Positions 1 through 12,198 of a stretch of DNA of 64,000 nucleotides are shown one piece after another. Source of the DNA: Pseudopyrenochaeta lycopersici (lineage: Eukaryota > Ascomycota > Dothideomycetes > Pleosporales > Pseudopyrenochaetaceae); NCBI GenBank assembly GCA_003313425.1, contig NHZP01000048.1, positions 248,001-312,000 on the forward strand. The letters run 5' to 3'. The notes beneath the pieces were generated by a model. That model searched no databases. It saw only the letters and a program-made list of their open reading frames with translations, and had not been told where the DNA came from. The translations under genes and the position numbers were made by a program. The number at the start of each line of letters is the position of its first letter. Positions within the stretch are counted from its first letter, which is position 1.

Positions 1-717
1 CAAGCCCAACTAGCGAAGAGTCAATGAGAATCACCTCAGAGTTATCACTAGGAGGAGGGGAACGCGTATTCCCGCCGCCATACTGCTGTTGCGGGGGCGA
101 AAAGGTCTCACGTCTAGCAGGGGATCGCGAACGTTCACGCCCGTAGCCGCCACCTCGTCGCTCATCACGGCGCTCGTCTCGATATGGGTTGTAGCTATCA
201 CGCACAGGGTCTCGCCGCGGCGGTGATCGCGAGCGCGATCGAGAACGCCGATATGGCCTTCCGCTCAGTCGCGGATCTTCTTGGTGAGCTGTCACTGTGT
301 AAGTTTGCGCTGGGACGCCGTAACCAGACCAAGGCTCGGGAATACCTTGACGCGCGTCGTAGGCAAGACCCTTCTGGGCTGCAAAACCGCGCGCCTTGGC
401 CAGCGCATCCTGGATGCTGACGGAGCCGGAGCTCACAGGCTTGATGGCGCTGAGGTCGAGACTGCCTGAGTGAGTGGGCTGGGGGAAGTTGAAGCCCGGA
501 ATGGCAGGCGGAGACGCAGCGGGCAGTCCGCCAGGAAAGCCAGGAGGCAGTCCTGGTGGAGGACCATGCTGCGCTGGCGGCGCCTGTTGTGGAGTAGTCG
601 AAGGGCCTCGTCCGGCAGCTGCGCAACCACTAGTCAGTGATGTGATGGTGAGAGAAGGGGAACAGGAGACGTACCAAGCGCCGCTAGGATGGCATTGAGA
701 TCCGGGGGAGCAGCCAT
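1..717 (-). CDS. KH-domain RNA-binding protein, 5' part (runs off the window)
   Basis: N-terminal part of an RNA-binding protein of the fungal KH-domain family. The ATG is at 715-717 and opens MAAPPDLNAILAAL. A 56-bp intron (619-674) is followed by a Pro/Gly/Gln-rich stretch, then the conserved-looking SLDLSAIKPVSSGSVSIQDA segment. A second intron (277-345, or ending at 280) leads into an RS/RGG-like region (RRSRSRSRSPPRR, DERRDERRGGGYGRERSRSP). The last residues in the window, EVILIDSSLVGL, look like the first strand of a KH domain, whose GxxG loop lies beyond base 1. The second intron is a multiple of three and open if retained, so its use is inferred. Likely a nuclear splicing or mRNA-binding factor; the family assignment is from memory of fungal homologues. 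Confidence 0.75.
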
Positions 718-1528
718 GGCGTTGACGTGTGCGCCAAACAGTTGGGGACTCGGGTAAGGAATAAGGGCAGAAGTCAACAAAAGGGTAAGAAGGCGATGTC
801 GTATCGCAGTTGAGTCGAATGCGCGCTGCGTGGTTGACTCTGCGGTGTGGTGAGCTCTGTGCGGGAAGAAAGCCCTCGAGAAAGTCAAGAAAGTATTGCC
901 AAGCCACTAGCCACATCAGGCGACAGGTTGTGAATTCCTTCCCTTCAGCATTCCTCGGCAATTCTGAGGGTATGTGAGAGCACAAACTAGGCAGGTTTGG
1001 AATCTTTGTTAGTTCACTCGCATTGCAGCAATAGGAGATTAATAGGGTTGGTGACAATCTGTCGTTCCTGCATCATCTTGGTTACATATACAGCCAAAGC
1101 GAAAAGGCTTTCACCATCCATTGAGATACTACACACTACAACTACTACAGTGTAGACTCACTACTTCTTCTCGAGTCTATCAAACTGTCCCTACTCCGTA
1201 TATATGCATTTTATCCAAAAGCAAACCGAACGCAAAAAGAAACTGTCGGAGACACAGTCGTCCTATGAAGCCGTGGGTATAGATTGTGATGCGATTTGAG
1301 TCGTGATAGGGAGACCAGACAGCCCGCCAAGCAGACAGAAGCGCGAAGAATGCTATATCCAGAATAAACACTCCAGAATAAGCAACGGTGTATATAGACA
1401 CATAGAAGTGAATCAAGGGGGCGGTCGACGCGGAAGAAAAGACTCTTGTCCTTTGGAAGTATGGATTCCGGGTTGCTTAAAAAAGTCAACCCAAACACCA
1501 ACTATGATGAATGCCCCAGTACCAGGAG
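718..1528. other. Intergenic: upstream of KH gene, downstream of GYP5
   Basis: Promoter side of the minus-strand KH gene and 3' flank of the Rab GAP gene. Only short unsupported reading frames are present. No RNA gene or repeat seen. Confidence 0.5.
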
Positions 1529-4468
1529 CTACTTCATCATCTGAGATACGTTGTTCCATTTTTGCTTTAGGTTTTCGTGCTCTTCGTTGATCTGCAGCCA
1601 TGATTAGATTATGTGCTGACCTGGGTGAATTGCATGCTTACTGTGGCCCATTGCATCTTCGTCGCCACCAACTCTTTTTCCATGTCTGCCATTGACTCTT
1701 CCAAGGCTCTGTTCTCATTATGAACCGTGATGTTCTTCTGCATCACAGTTTCCATTTCGTTCTTCAACCTTGCCTCTACCTCTTCCGGTTGTGTGTCTAC
1801 AATCTTTTGCAGCTCCTCAACCTTCGTTTTCAATGTCTCGTTCTCATCAGCGAGACCTTCGTTCTCGACCCTCGTCTTGATGAGCTCGGAAGCCACCTGT
1901 ACATGCTCCATGTCGGACTGTTCGGCGCGTGTTTCGAGCAATCGAACCTTGGACTCCAGCGAGGCGACCCGGTCCTTGAGACCATGTAGTTCATTTTCAC
2001 GGTCCTTCTCGACTCGTTGTTGTTCTTTCCACTCTGCAGTGTATTGTTTCAGCATCTCAGGTGTGACTTTGACTGCTACCGCGTCTTTGACGAGTTTATC
2101 GGCACGATAAACCTCTTTGTCCACACCAGCTGTCGAGCCGAAAAAGCCATTTTCGAGGATTGAATTAGCCGAGGGAGCCTTGTCAATGTACACGTCAAAT
2201 ATTCGCTCTTTAAGGAATGTTGTCAGTGTAGACATGTCCTTCATGCCCAGTAGCGCTTCCGCATTCTTCCGCATAAGGACAATGCCGAATTTAAGAATGG
2301 CAGATTCGAGCCCTTCGCTGAGAATCAGGTCATATATTCGAAGGACTAGTTGCAGAGGAAATCGGTAGGCGAATAGCGTAAGGAACCATTGGGTAGCGTA
2401 GAGCTGGGGCTTGACTTCGCGTCTGCGTAGGTGACAGTAGAGGGCGGGTTCAAATTCTTCTAGTAGGCGCTCAAACTGATAAAGGTGCAAGTGGAGTCCG
2501 GCCATGTCGTGGACAAACAGATCACGCAGGCCATACTTGTTCATTAGCGTCACAAACAAACTGAAGGCCTCTTCTTCGGGCATCTACTCGCGTCAGTCTT
2601 CTTCCTAACATTGATTACAGACAGAAACTTACGTTGAACAATAGAGGCATTGCGATGAAATTCATGCCCTGGGCATATCCAACGGGTTCGTCATATAGAG
2701 CGTAAGCCTTGCAGATCCCAAAAAGGCCGTCCTGGAGACCAGCTGCCATGACATATTTGGAGTAGCTTGTTCTGGCGCCCAGGTCCCGTTTGATGACCTT
2801 CTCTAGCTTTGATATTGCGACGGCGCTTTGCTTCTTCTCTGCAGCAAGCCTTGCTTGCAATTTGATCGGGTCCTCTGAGGATTCTGACATGACTGACGGG
2901 GACTGTAGTGGAGCAGTTGTGCTTGCGGTAGTCGTCGCTGGGGACGAGTAGTCTGAATTGACAGATGACGAAGACGAAGCGACCGAGTCTTTCTCTTTGC
3001 CATTCCCATTAACATGCCCATTGCTGAGATTGGGTGTTCTCACGCTCATGTGCTCCTTGTCTGTCCCACGGGCAACAAGCTCTCGGTACATAACCTCCAA
3101 TTCTTCATTCTTACTCTGCGCAAGCACCTGCCAGATGACACCACGAATGACCTGTGGGATGCCGTTCGCGATTGCGTGATTGAGTTCTTCTGAACTGGTT
3201 CGTGCAATAGCTGCGGGTCCTTCGTTGACGACAGTCTGCCATAGGTCCCAATCCACGGGCTCTGCAGCATCTCCAGCCGGACCAGCAGCAAACCCAGATG
3301 CAGTTCCCGGGGCAAGATTTGGGTTGATGGTGGGTTGTTTCGCAAGACCTGGAGGGCTTGTTGGGCCGTGCTCGTCGTCTGCCATGGCTATTGGAGTGCC
3401 GATACCTAGTCCCACGCTTGTTGTTCGCCCAATAAGGCCTGCCATTGCTCCACCAGGCCCGGATTCTGCGCTTGTCTCATCACCCAGTGTAATGCCGGCC
3501 TCTTCCCTCATCCGTAAGAACTTGAAGCGATCGCGCAGGCTGCCTTGGCTGGACCGGTTGTTTGACTGGGGTTCTCCTTCATCCTCAATCCTGCTCAGTG
3601 TGAGCTCCGGGTTACTTCCCAGGGTGTTGATCGAGGCGTTGGTATTTCGTCTGTCTGCTACAGGCGGTGGCGACGATTCGGGTTTTTTGCTGGAACTGTT
3701 CCGTGATAGCCATGAGAATGGGCTTGTGAGCTTTCTCGAAGGTGGTGGTGCAGGAGCAGCCTTCTCTTGTACAGGTGGCGCAGGCGGCGGTGGAGGGAAC
3801 TTGACGGGTGACATCCTGCCCGAAAGGCCTTGGGTTGCACTTGCTGAGTTTCGAGAGTCTCGCGGAGGTAGTTTTGGCGGCGGGCTGGCGGTCTTTGCGC
3901 CGTCTGCGAATTGTTAGCTTCAGAGTTCTATGTTTGGCAAGCATGCACAGCGAGAGGCTTCATGTGGGAAAGACTACAGAGCTTTCGCGAGATGTCACGG
4001 CAAAGTTGCCATAGGAAACGGAATGGGCGCGGCAGTCACTCGACCCGTTGTGCTTCTTCAAACGCAGCAGGTGCACCTACCTTCATCCAATGCAACATCG
4101 TCCATGTCTGATGTCACGGATATCCTGTGGGCGGTGAGCAGAGGCGACTTCGCTGACGGTGCATCTTCGCTGAGCTTCTCTGCGTCGTGTTTGGGTATTT
4201 CCGGGACTTGGGGGGGAGGTGAATCTGCACGAGAGTCGTGGGCGGTAGACGAAGATGACTCCCGCTTGCTTATAAGTGACCGTGACCGTGACTGTGGTCG
4301 GTCGGAGTGTGAGTTGGGGCGGGGGGTAATCTCAGGTGCATCTTCGAAACTCTCCTGCAGTCACATCACTCTGTCAGCCAAGCTACATGAGAAATACTCA
4401 AAGTGACTACTCACGCCTTCCTTGTCAGAGCTGTGCGAGCTTGTCGGTCTGTCGGACTTCTGGTCCAT
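1529..4468 (-). CDS. GYP5: Rab GTPase-activating protein, TBC domain (Gyp5/EVI5-like)
   Basis: Predicted GTPase-activating protein for Rab/Ypt GTPases in ER-Golgi and polarised traffic. Five exons; introns at 4355-4414, 3904-4080, 2584-2632 and 1592-1641. The N-terminal third is disordered, Ser/Pro-rich, with a proline run (PPPPPAPP). The TBC domain starts near GIPQVIRGVIWQVLAQ, continues through YAQGMNFIAMPLLFN and ends after the LQLVLRIYDLILSEG segment. A long C-terminal coiled coil follows (ENELHGLKDRVASLESKV onwards), the layout of Gyp5/EVI5 proteins. The last intron is needed to reach the natural C-terminus INEEHENLKQKWNNVSQMMK; without it the frame ends a few codons into the intron. The arginine- and glutamine-finger motifs were not individually verified. 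Confidence 0.88.
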
Positions 4469-5913
4469 GTCTGCAGGGGTTGAGGGTGTTGGCTACTGAA
4501 GGTTGCTAAATGGCGACTTGAAAGGGAGCTGCAGTCAATGCAGGAACTTGTTGAGACCAGCTGGATTCGAAAGCAGGGATTAAGGGGCAGGGTAGATTGA
4601 GAGTCGTGACATTTGCAGCGATGTGGTCAGGGTGTCTGTGGTGGGTGTGGGTGAGGATGGTGAATTGCAGCGGGACAAGTTATGGTGGTGAATTAGAGTG
4701 GAGCTTCGACCCTTTCTTGCAGGGAAGCCGCGGTGAGCCACAACGCAGACCGCTCTATTTCAAGACGGCCCAACCAGCACCATTGGTTGCTAGGAAAGTT
4801 TGCGGTCCGCGAACGCCTTAGGTGCAGGCACTGGTGACGACGTTTGCGCCCTCCACAGGGGACCACACTCAAGGCCAGCTGTTCACAAGGCGCTGCGGTC
4901 GTGCGAACTGCTCACCAAAAGCCTCGCGTATCATAGTCAACCTGAAACAACGGCTAAGCCATATGTCGGTCTGCCGCACGGTCGCTAGAAGTACCGGAGC
5001 CCTCAAGCCACACAGAAGAAACTTGAACATTTACTCGTCGCTGTCCTCGTCCCTTGCGAGATAATCTCAGCGCACAATCTGCAATCAGCTCTGGGCAGCA
5101 GCGCCTGAGACTTGTGCCTGAGGTAGAGGCAAGCAAGGGGTGGCATTTACGTCCCTGTCAACCTGTCCATCCAACGAGCCGGAGGCACTCCCTACAGCCG
5201 TGCTCCTTCCTCTTCGGCCAACGTTGTGCTATCATGCAAACCGACAGCCACCTCTGAGAGCACGATCTCAGCACCACCCAGTACCGGAACCCGGCTGGAC
5301 CTGGGTGCCTCTGTACGTCTGGTTAGATAATTCGAGCTGCACCCTGCACCTGCTCCCTGCTCCCTGCTCCCTGCTCGTGCGGCCAGCCTTTTCCTAGTAT
5401 GCGGCTTCCACCAAAGCTCCTGAGCCCTAAGTTTCCTTTGCAATTGCTTTACCACCGCTCAAACATGCCCAAGTCGTCGGAGTCATCGCATCGTCATCGC
5501 AAGTAGTAGTAGTGGTCGCGGTGGATCCCCGCACCTGGACCTCCGCGACCCCTGCATATCTGGAAGTCGCGAAATCACCAATCACTCACGAGAAGACCCG
5601 CGGCTTCCAAACTGGTCATAATGTTCCATGACGGCTTCTACACCACAGCATGCGCACTCTGAGCAGCATGCCGCAAAAGCTCCAAGTAAATGGCTGGAGT
5701 GAAACAAACGCGTTGTTAGTTTACTTTGAGCTAACTGAAGCAGACCCTTGTTGGCACACATCACTACCTTCCACTGCACACATTTCCCTTATCTTCACAA
5801 AACCTACTCTTCTCTCTTACTGTCTGCAATAATTCCTTCCTCAAATATTCATACGTTCATACGCTGGTTCCATTCTCAAGCTCTGTCTCAGTCTGACCTT
5901 CTTCATAATCCAC
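4469..5913. other. Intergenic, 1.4 kb, divergent promoters
   Basis: Lies between the divergent Rab GAP gene (minus) and the membrane protein gene (plus). Contains only short overlapping frames of low-complexity composition. A TCATCGCATCGTCATCGCAA stretch near 5483 is the only simple pattern. No gene supported. Confidence 0.5.
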
Positions 5914-6675
5914 ATGGCTGCTCAGAAGGGACCATCGCACCCAGATATGGGTTCCATCGAGTTGCAAAGAGTGCCTTCTCCAGCTCCAACGTACAGGTCC
6001 ACATTTCATTCTCTCGACGCTCTATCGGCACTCAAAAGCGGCTCACCAAACGACCCATATATTCAATACACAAGCGAACCGACTCTTGCACCGAGTCACC
6101 AGATAGGCCATGCGCCACAGAGAAACGAACAAGATTCTCCCGTCAAAGCTGATTATCATGATCGTAACCACCCACACTTCGCAAAGCCAACCGTCCAACA
6201 TTACGCGTCCGCGCTTCCCCTACGCCGTCGCTTACCGCAGAAGCGCATACTTATACCCTGGATTCTGGCCTTGCTCTTTTTTTTAACTACTGCTTGGTTC
6301 ACATCGGTTTTGGCTGGATCGCGCTTCCTCTCAATCGGCTATCCACCACCAGCGAACCCCCCCGTCCAAGAAATCAACATCATAATCAATGATGAAATAT
6401 TTCGTGGCATCCTCACCGCACCCACATTCATTTCTCCAGTACCAACGGGAAGTACATTGGCCCCAACACAAACCTTAAGCTCAACGGCAACACCGACGAC
6501 CGGCGGCGAGAATGTGCTTCCTTCGACTACTGGCAGGCTTCATCTTGCTCCGAAGCCAGGGACACCGCCTGAAGACAACACTGGCAGCAGCCAAGGCAGA
6601 AGTCTTGGTATCCAAGAGAAGAACCTTGAGACAATACCTACTGGCTTTGTCACCATTACCAAGAAGGGCCTTTAG
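5914..6675 (+). CDS. Single-pass membrane protein of unknown function
   Basis: Intronless frame of 253 codons. I do not recognise a family. Residues 1-105 are hydrophilic with many Pro, His and Ser. A basic stretch (LRRRLPQKR) precedes one strong membrane helix at about residues 112-133 (ILIPWILALLFFLTTAWFTS). The remainder is Thr/Pro/Ser-rich (STATPTTGG, PKPGTPPEDNTG), as in extracytoplasmic, O-glycosylated stalks. The arginines before the helix suggest a cytoplasmic N-terminus and an outer or lumenal C-terminus (positive-inside rule, inference). The following gene is a secreted LPMO, but no functional link is visible. Confidence 0.65.
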   Translation: MAAQKGPSHPDMGSIELQRVPSPAPTYRSTFHSLDALSALKSGSPNDPYIQYTSEPTLAPSHQIGHAPQRNEQDSPVKADYHDRNHPHFAKPTVQHYASALPLRRRLPQKRILIPWILALLFFLTTAWFTSVLAGSRFLSIGYPPPANPPVQEINIIINDEIFRGILTAPTFISPVPTGSTLAPTQTLSSTATPTTGGENVLPSTTGRLHLAPKPGTPPEDNTGSSQGRSLGIQEKNLETIPTGFVTITKKGL

Positions 6676-7495
6676 GAATTCTTCCTCGGTTTCCGCTTTT
6701 AACCCAGCCGCCGGGCCAGCGCGTCCTGACGTGCAGCCTCATCAAAGTCGCATACAACAGATGCATCTTATTCACAAATCCTCTCTGCACTGAGCAAGCA
6801 CTTGTTTAACTACCTGTGTGTTGCTCCCTGCCCTTGTGTTTGTCCGCTTTAACTCTTCCATTATGCATCTTCCCTTCCGCCATGCTCGCAAGTTTAAACC
6901 ATTGCGAAGTGAATCTGGATGTTCATTGCGACTCGGTGCAGGACCACTATCCCAGTCAGCCACCTGTAACACCTGTTTTGAAACAGATACGGAGCGCTAA
7001 AACATGCAACAATTCGTCTCGCTAAACCGCATTTGATTGGTTTCAAAACGCCCGTTTCTCCACCACCACATCCACTCAATCTCGGCTGCTGTTTCTCGCA
7101 TAATGTCCGCTTTCGCCTTGCCTATTCAGGCAAAGACTGTATCTCATCCAGAGTGACAAGCCTGGGCTCTAGTCAATGCCGCTCGTCTTTGGACCCAGTA
7201 ATGGGATGGCGTGAACGGCTGCAACGGAGGATTCATGCGTCTACCCTGATCATCGTAATGAAATCTTGCGTATCGGAGGAGACTTACATCTCATTGCTTT
7301 AAAAGCGACTTCCTTCACGTTTTCTCTCTTTGTTATTCCAACGGGCAAGTCCTTCTTTGATCTCATTCATTCTTTCGTTGATCTATTCACTCTTTACATA
7401 CATTCGTTCCGTGATCTGGGATCACTTTACATTGCAGTCACTGTACATACTTCCCAATACACTATCTCTCAAGACTTCAACCTTCAGACTCCAAA
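6676..7495. other. Intergenic, upstream region of the AA9 LPMO
   Basis: 820 bp with no supported gene. A TTTAAAAG sequence near 7298 and pyrimidine-rich CTTT/CATTC tracts from 7320 to 7400 are plausible core-promoter and 5' UTR elements for the LPMO, but this is weak. Confidence 0.4.
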
Positions 7496-8691
7496 ATGTT
7501 CTCCAAGGCTGTTCTCACCACGGCACTCATCTCCGCAGTTTCAGCTCACCAGAACTGGCATCAACTCTGGGTCAATGGTGTCACCCCCGGATTCGAAGTC
7601 GGCATCCGAATGCCGCCATCCAACTCCCCTGTCACCGATGTGACGAGCAATGACATCGTTTGCAATGTTCCATCTACTTCTGGGGCTGCTGTTGCGACCG
7701 TCGAGGTTAGCGAGGGTGATACCATCAAAGTCCAGTGGGACTCTTCCACTCACCCCGGACCTATCACCCACATGTTGTACGGACCTGTGGATGATGCTTC
7801 CACGGCCACTGGAGTTGGTGCCGGATGGGTCAAGATCGATGAGCTCAATAACGTGGGCGGAAAGTGGGCGAATGAGATCATGCAAGCTTCTGAAATGACC
7901 CATGAGTTCAAGCTACCTACCGGCCTCGCTTCTGGCGAATACCTTGTATGTTCCTCCCCTTAGTTCCTGCGTCGTACATTGCTGACATGCCATGCTAGCT
8001 CCGATCGGAGATGCTTGCTTTGCACGGTGCCCAAACAGTTGGTGGGGCTCAATTCTACATCGGCTGCGCTCAGCTGAAGATCACTGGAACCGGCAGCGAA
8101 GGCTCCTGCACGCCTTCCATTGAGCTCCCAGGCGCCTACAACGAGAATGACGAGAACATCTACATTCCCAATGTCTATAACGGCTTCGATCCCAGCAACT
8201 ACACTGCTCCTGGCGGTCCTGTTGCTACATGTGGTGGCTCAGGCGGCGCTGTGCCAGCCAAGCCATCTACCACTGCTGCTCCCGGGCCCGCAAATTCGAC
8301 TGTCGCTGCTACTCCGTCTGAAGCTGCACCTGCTGAGACCGCTGCGCCTACCGAACCCGCCCCAATCGAGACTCCTGTTGAGGAGGTCCTAGAATCGTCT
8401 GCCGTCGTTGCGGAGACCAGCGCGCTCGCCCCCGTCCCAACTTTCGCGCCCGAACCCGCACCCACTGGCAACGCCACGGTCCCTACCCCCGAGCCCGTTC
8501 TTCCTACCACATTGGCCACTCTTGTCAGGCCAACTGGAGGTGTTGCAGCACCCACAGGTGGCAATGGCGCCGGTGAGGTGAAGCTGTATTACCAATGTGG
8601 CGGTATCAACTGGACTGGAGCTACTACCTGTGTAAATGGTGCTACGTGCGTCAAGCATAACGACTACTACTCCCAGTGTCTCGCCCAATAG
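7496..8691 (+). CDS. Secreted AA9 lytic polysaccharide monooxygenase with CBM1
   Basis: Copper enzyme that oxidatively cleaves cellulose or related glucans outside the cell. The 17-residue signal peptide ends SAVSA, placing His18 (HQNWHQLW) as the mature N-terminus, the first arm of the histidine brace. The second His lies in [14 protein letters not shown], and the [11 protein letters not shown] segment carries the conserved Gln and axial Tyr. One 53-bp intron (7946-7998) joins GEYL to [12 protein letters not shown]. After the catalytic domain comes a Pro/Ala/Thr/Glu linker of roughly 115 residues, then a C-terminal cellulose-binding CBM1 ([15 protein letters not shown] through YYSQCLAQ). The architecture is typical of plant-cell-wall degraders. 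Substrate and C1/C4 regioselectivity cannot be read from the sequence. Confidence 0.95.
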
Positions 8692-10027
8692 ATGATTAGG
8701 TGCCATCCATTAGCTAGGGATTAATGGAGGCCCGGCTATTCCGATGTGGGAATCATACTGAAGACGCTGATTGATGTTCATGTACATACATACTTTGACT
8801 TGCATTCTTATAAATACTATACTTCATCAAACAACAAATTCGAACATATCTAGACTTTTTTGATCGTACAACCGTCGCGGGGAGGCTCTGCCACGTTGAG
8901 GTTAGGTGCCGAGTCTTCAGCCCAAAGAAACTCCAAAAACACTGGAAGTCCAAGCCCACTCAACGTGCGAGTGCGTGACGGTGCAAAACACTTCCGCACT
9001 CCCATGCCGTTGAGCGTAGCCATCACCAGAACAGGTATGTTTGTTCCAGCACAGCCAGCGCCACAACGTAACGACCCGTTCAGAAGGCGTTGTGGCTGAC
9101 GGTCCGATCTGAGGCAAACACCCCACGATCGGAGTGCAGCAAGATTTCAGATTCTGAAGAAAAGGTGCGTATGGAGTAGCGGAGATGAGTCCGGGGAAGC
9201 ACGATTGAAGACATTCCCTGCCCAACAACTGATCACTAGATACATCACATCCAAGTTTTTCATGGAGTCCGTGATCCCACCTTGCACAACTTCCGTCGTC
9301 ACACAGCAGCTCACTGCAAATTGTGGTGGCACTCCAGATCGGATCCGAACACCATAGCAAAGGGGCTTGCGTATAGTATATAACGGACTCCAAGACCACA
9401 TCTGTTTCAAAAGCATCTCATAGCAATCTTGGCTTTACTCATCACCGTTCCTGTTCCTGAGCCATGCAACACGATGGCAGGCGACCTTACGGCGAGGTGA
9501 GAATTCGGGGTCCAGCTAAGCTGCAAGGGCACCGCTCTTCAAAGCATGTCCGGGTGTGGCTTTGCGCCTGACATGCTCAACATGTCTACCAGACAGAGCA
9601 AGGAAAATTCTTCTACTTTCCCAACTGATGCTGGTGCGCCGCAGGATGATCTCAAGTCCAGCTTAGCCGTGTGTGACGTTGTGCCTCTGAGTTCGCGCCG
9701 GCTCCGATGCGCGCGCTCTCGTTGGTCGGGTATGGGAGCTGGGCAATCAAAGCCTTGGAGCGATGACGTCGCAACAGCCACAATGCCTAGTTCGAGTGAT
9801 CGACGCCCGCTGTGGGAACAAGGCAGGGGCCGTGATGAAAGACAAGGCTGCGTGGCTGCGTCATCGGTCATCGCATGGTCAAGGAACCATAAAAGACCGC
9901 TTGCGTCTGGCAAGGTCCTGACCCATATCAAACAGAACAATACAGACTTCCTCTCTCTCCATCTAGGGCTCCTCTTTTGCAACCGCTTTTTTTTCCTCTT
10001 CATCAAATCCCTCCAAGAGTCGCAACA
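8692..10027. other. Intergenic, 1.3 kb
   Basis: 3' flank of the LPMO and promoter of the MARVEL gene. The overlapping frames around 9539-10052 lack any recognisable composition and were rejected. CCATAAAAGA at 9887-9896, about 135 bp before the next ATG, could be a TATA element. Confidence 0.4.
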
Positions 10028-10909
10028 ATGGGTTTCGGCGGTGCTGCGCTGAAGTTCGGCTCCACGGCGCTATATGCGCTCGAGTTCTGCTGTGCTGGAA
10101 TTATCCTAGGCATCTACAGCTACTTCCTCTCCGTACAAGCTGACCGCAATGTCACGATCCCCATGTGGCAACAAGCTGTCACTGGTATCGCGGGTGGAGT
10201 TGTGCTATACACCATTTTTGCTGTCTTGTTGACCTGCTTCCTCGGTGGAAAGGTAAGAGAATCAATATACTCCACTACACGATGACACCTACTAACCTCA
10301 CATCAGACTTTCTTCGCATTCCTTGCAATTGTCCTCAACTTCCTCTGCTGCGGTGCCATGATTGCCGTCGCTGTACTCACTCGCGATGGTGCTCACAGCT
10401 GCACTGGCGATGTCCGCACTCCTCTCGGCAATGGCCCATCAGATTCCAAGGAGGGCTTCGGCAGCAATGGTCAGGGTAACCAGATCACCTACTCTGCCTC
10501 TCTTGGCACTACATGCCGATTCAACACCGCCTGCTTCGCCGTCGCCATTCTAGGTGCATTCCTGTTCCTTGTTTCTGCCGTTCTCCAGCTTTGCCTTGGC
10601 CGCCATCACAAGAAGGAGAAGCGCTTCGGCCCAAGCCCATCCAATGGTTACACCAAGGGCTCCGGCGTCAAGTTCTGGCAGCGCAACCGCCGCTCCAAGG
10701 GTCTCCGTGACCCAGAAGTTGGCACTGTTCCCGTCACCTCTGGCGGTCTTGCTCCTGGCCACCATGACTACCGCCCCAGCCACGACACTGCCTACACTGG
10801 CAGCACTGTTGCTGCACCCAACGCTCCTTATGAGCACAACAAGCCTATTGTCGGTGGATATCACACCGCCCCCACTGGCACTTACAAGAACACCGCTGCG
10901 AACTACTAA
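10028..10909 (+). CDS. Four-helix membrane protein, MARVEL-like
   Basis: Predicted plasma-membrane or endomembrane protein with four hydrophobic helices: residues about 12-33 (ALYALEFCCAGIILGIYSYF), 50-72 (GIAGGVVLYTIFAVLLTCFL), 76-98 (FFAFLAIVLNFLCCGAMIAV) and a fourth at CFAVAILGAFLFLVSAVLQL. The hydrophilic loop between helices 3 and 4 has two cysteines (HSCTGD, TTCRF), as in many fungal MARVEL-domain proteins. The cytoplasmic tail is basic then Gly/His/Pro/Thr-rich. One 54-bp intron (10253-10306) separates helix 2 from helix 3. The MARVEL assignment rests on topology and on resemblance to remembered fungal homologues, not on a profile search. Confidence 0.75.
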
Positions 10910-11294
10910 GAGAAAGCCTTACCTAAGGACCATTAGTTGGATGCTTTGTTACACTACACTGAGAGTGCTTTTAGCATAAACCAAACTTTCCTTTCTCATG
11001 TGCTTTATAACGACTTACGCAGTATACCAAGTGGGGAGCATGGCTGGGGATGTTTGATTTTACTGTACAATACGCATATACGATACTAATACTTAATAAT
11101 CAAACGACACAAAATAAAAAGTTATAACTCTATTTATATGAATCCTTCCCGTGAATTGGAGATGGTGACCCAGATTCGATTTTCCCACTTGAAAATTATC
11201 AGGCCCAGGGGTATTAAATGCAGCGACGCCCAAACTCCCACACTCCAGCTTAACGTAGGTCGCTACCGTGACCACTATCAGTGTTCCTGCTTCA
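10910..11294. other. Intergenic between convergent genes
   Basis: 385 bp shared 3' flank of the MARVEL gene (plus) and MHF1 (minus). AT-rich around 11040-11140. No gene seen. Confidence 0.5.
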
Positions 11295-11753
11295 TTAAAC
11301 CTTCCCCTTCCCCTTTCCCCCACCCATAGGCCTCCCCTTCTTCTTCGCTGCCCGAACACCCACACTCTCATCTCCCCTCCCCTCCACCGCCCTCAACCGC
11401 TCCAACTCCAGCTTTAGCATCGTCTCGAGCGCATCATTCCGCCGCGCCAAGAGCATAACGTCGTCTGTATTGATTGCCTTGCGGCCGCCGTGTCGGGAAA
11501 AGGTTTCCAAGTCGCGCGCCGTGTTTGCGATTTGAGTGTAGACAAGTTCGGTCAAAGCGCCGATGAATTGGGGTGTGGCATTCAGGTCGGATGAGAGGCA
11601 TTCTTCGTCGACGTATTGGCCAATTGTGTACCAAAGGGCGGATTTGAGGCGCTAGGGAATGGAGAGATTAGCTGGGAGGTTTTCCTTGGAGAGGATGGAA
11701 GGGTGGGTGTTTCTTACTTCTTCGCGTTCGACTGCGGTGTTGTCTGCTGCCAT
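11295..11753 (-). CDS. mhf1: CENP-S / MHF1 histone-fold protein
   Basis: Small histone-fold subunit that pairs with CENP-X/MHF2 at kinetochores and with FANCM-type helicases in DNA repair. Exon 1 encodes MAADNTAVEREE. A 66-bp intron (11652-11717) is followed by RLKSALWYTIGQYVDEECL, then the family signature ALTELVYTQIANTARDLETF and HGGRKAINTDDVMLLARRND. The C-terminus is basic (KKKGRPMGGGKGKGKV), fitting DNA binding. The total of about 130 residues is normal for the family. It is divergent from PGA2 with 445 bp between start codons. Confidence 0.93.
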
Positions 11754-12198
11754 GTTTTCGCCTTTCTGGGCGCTTTTAATGACAAGATCGATGTCTTGGA
11801 TTTAAAATTGCCACGGCCTTTAAAGACGGTCAAAGAATTGGAAAAGACAATCTTATTGCATGCTCCGATTGATTCGTGAAGATGAGCTGTGAGGATGACG
11901 CGACGCGTCGGGCGGGCCAATAGCGGGGCCTCGGTGAACAAGGCCACCGCCCATGCTTTCTGCCACATTACTGAGATCCGCGATTGAGTTATTTTATTTG
12001 AGTGAATTGCTTCTTCATTGCCACAGTTTTCGCTTTCGTCCCTACCTCAACACCATTGCAATCGCGTCGTACGTTACATCACGACAGCAAAGATTCTAAT
12101 ACCTACAACATATCAACCAACACGTCTATATCACAACCCGCAACGTGCGACAACACTCTTTGCTTCTCCAACTCGATAACCTCGCACTCACGGTCAAC
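11754..12198. promoter_or_regulatory. Shared divergent promoter region, mhf1 / PGA2
   Basis: 445 bp between two outward-facing start codons. No TATA box is obvious. It is assigned as a bidirectional promoter only by position. Confidence 0.45.

Noticed and set aside
198..626. 142-codon minus frame over the KH gene
   Set aside because: Different frame from the one giving the RS repeats and SSGSVSIQDALAKARG, which is clearly the coding frame.
9539..10052. Overlapping frames of 155 and 168 codons on both strands
   Set aside because: Neither strand shows a domain, and the plus frame overlaps the true start of the MARVEL gene in another frame.
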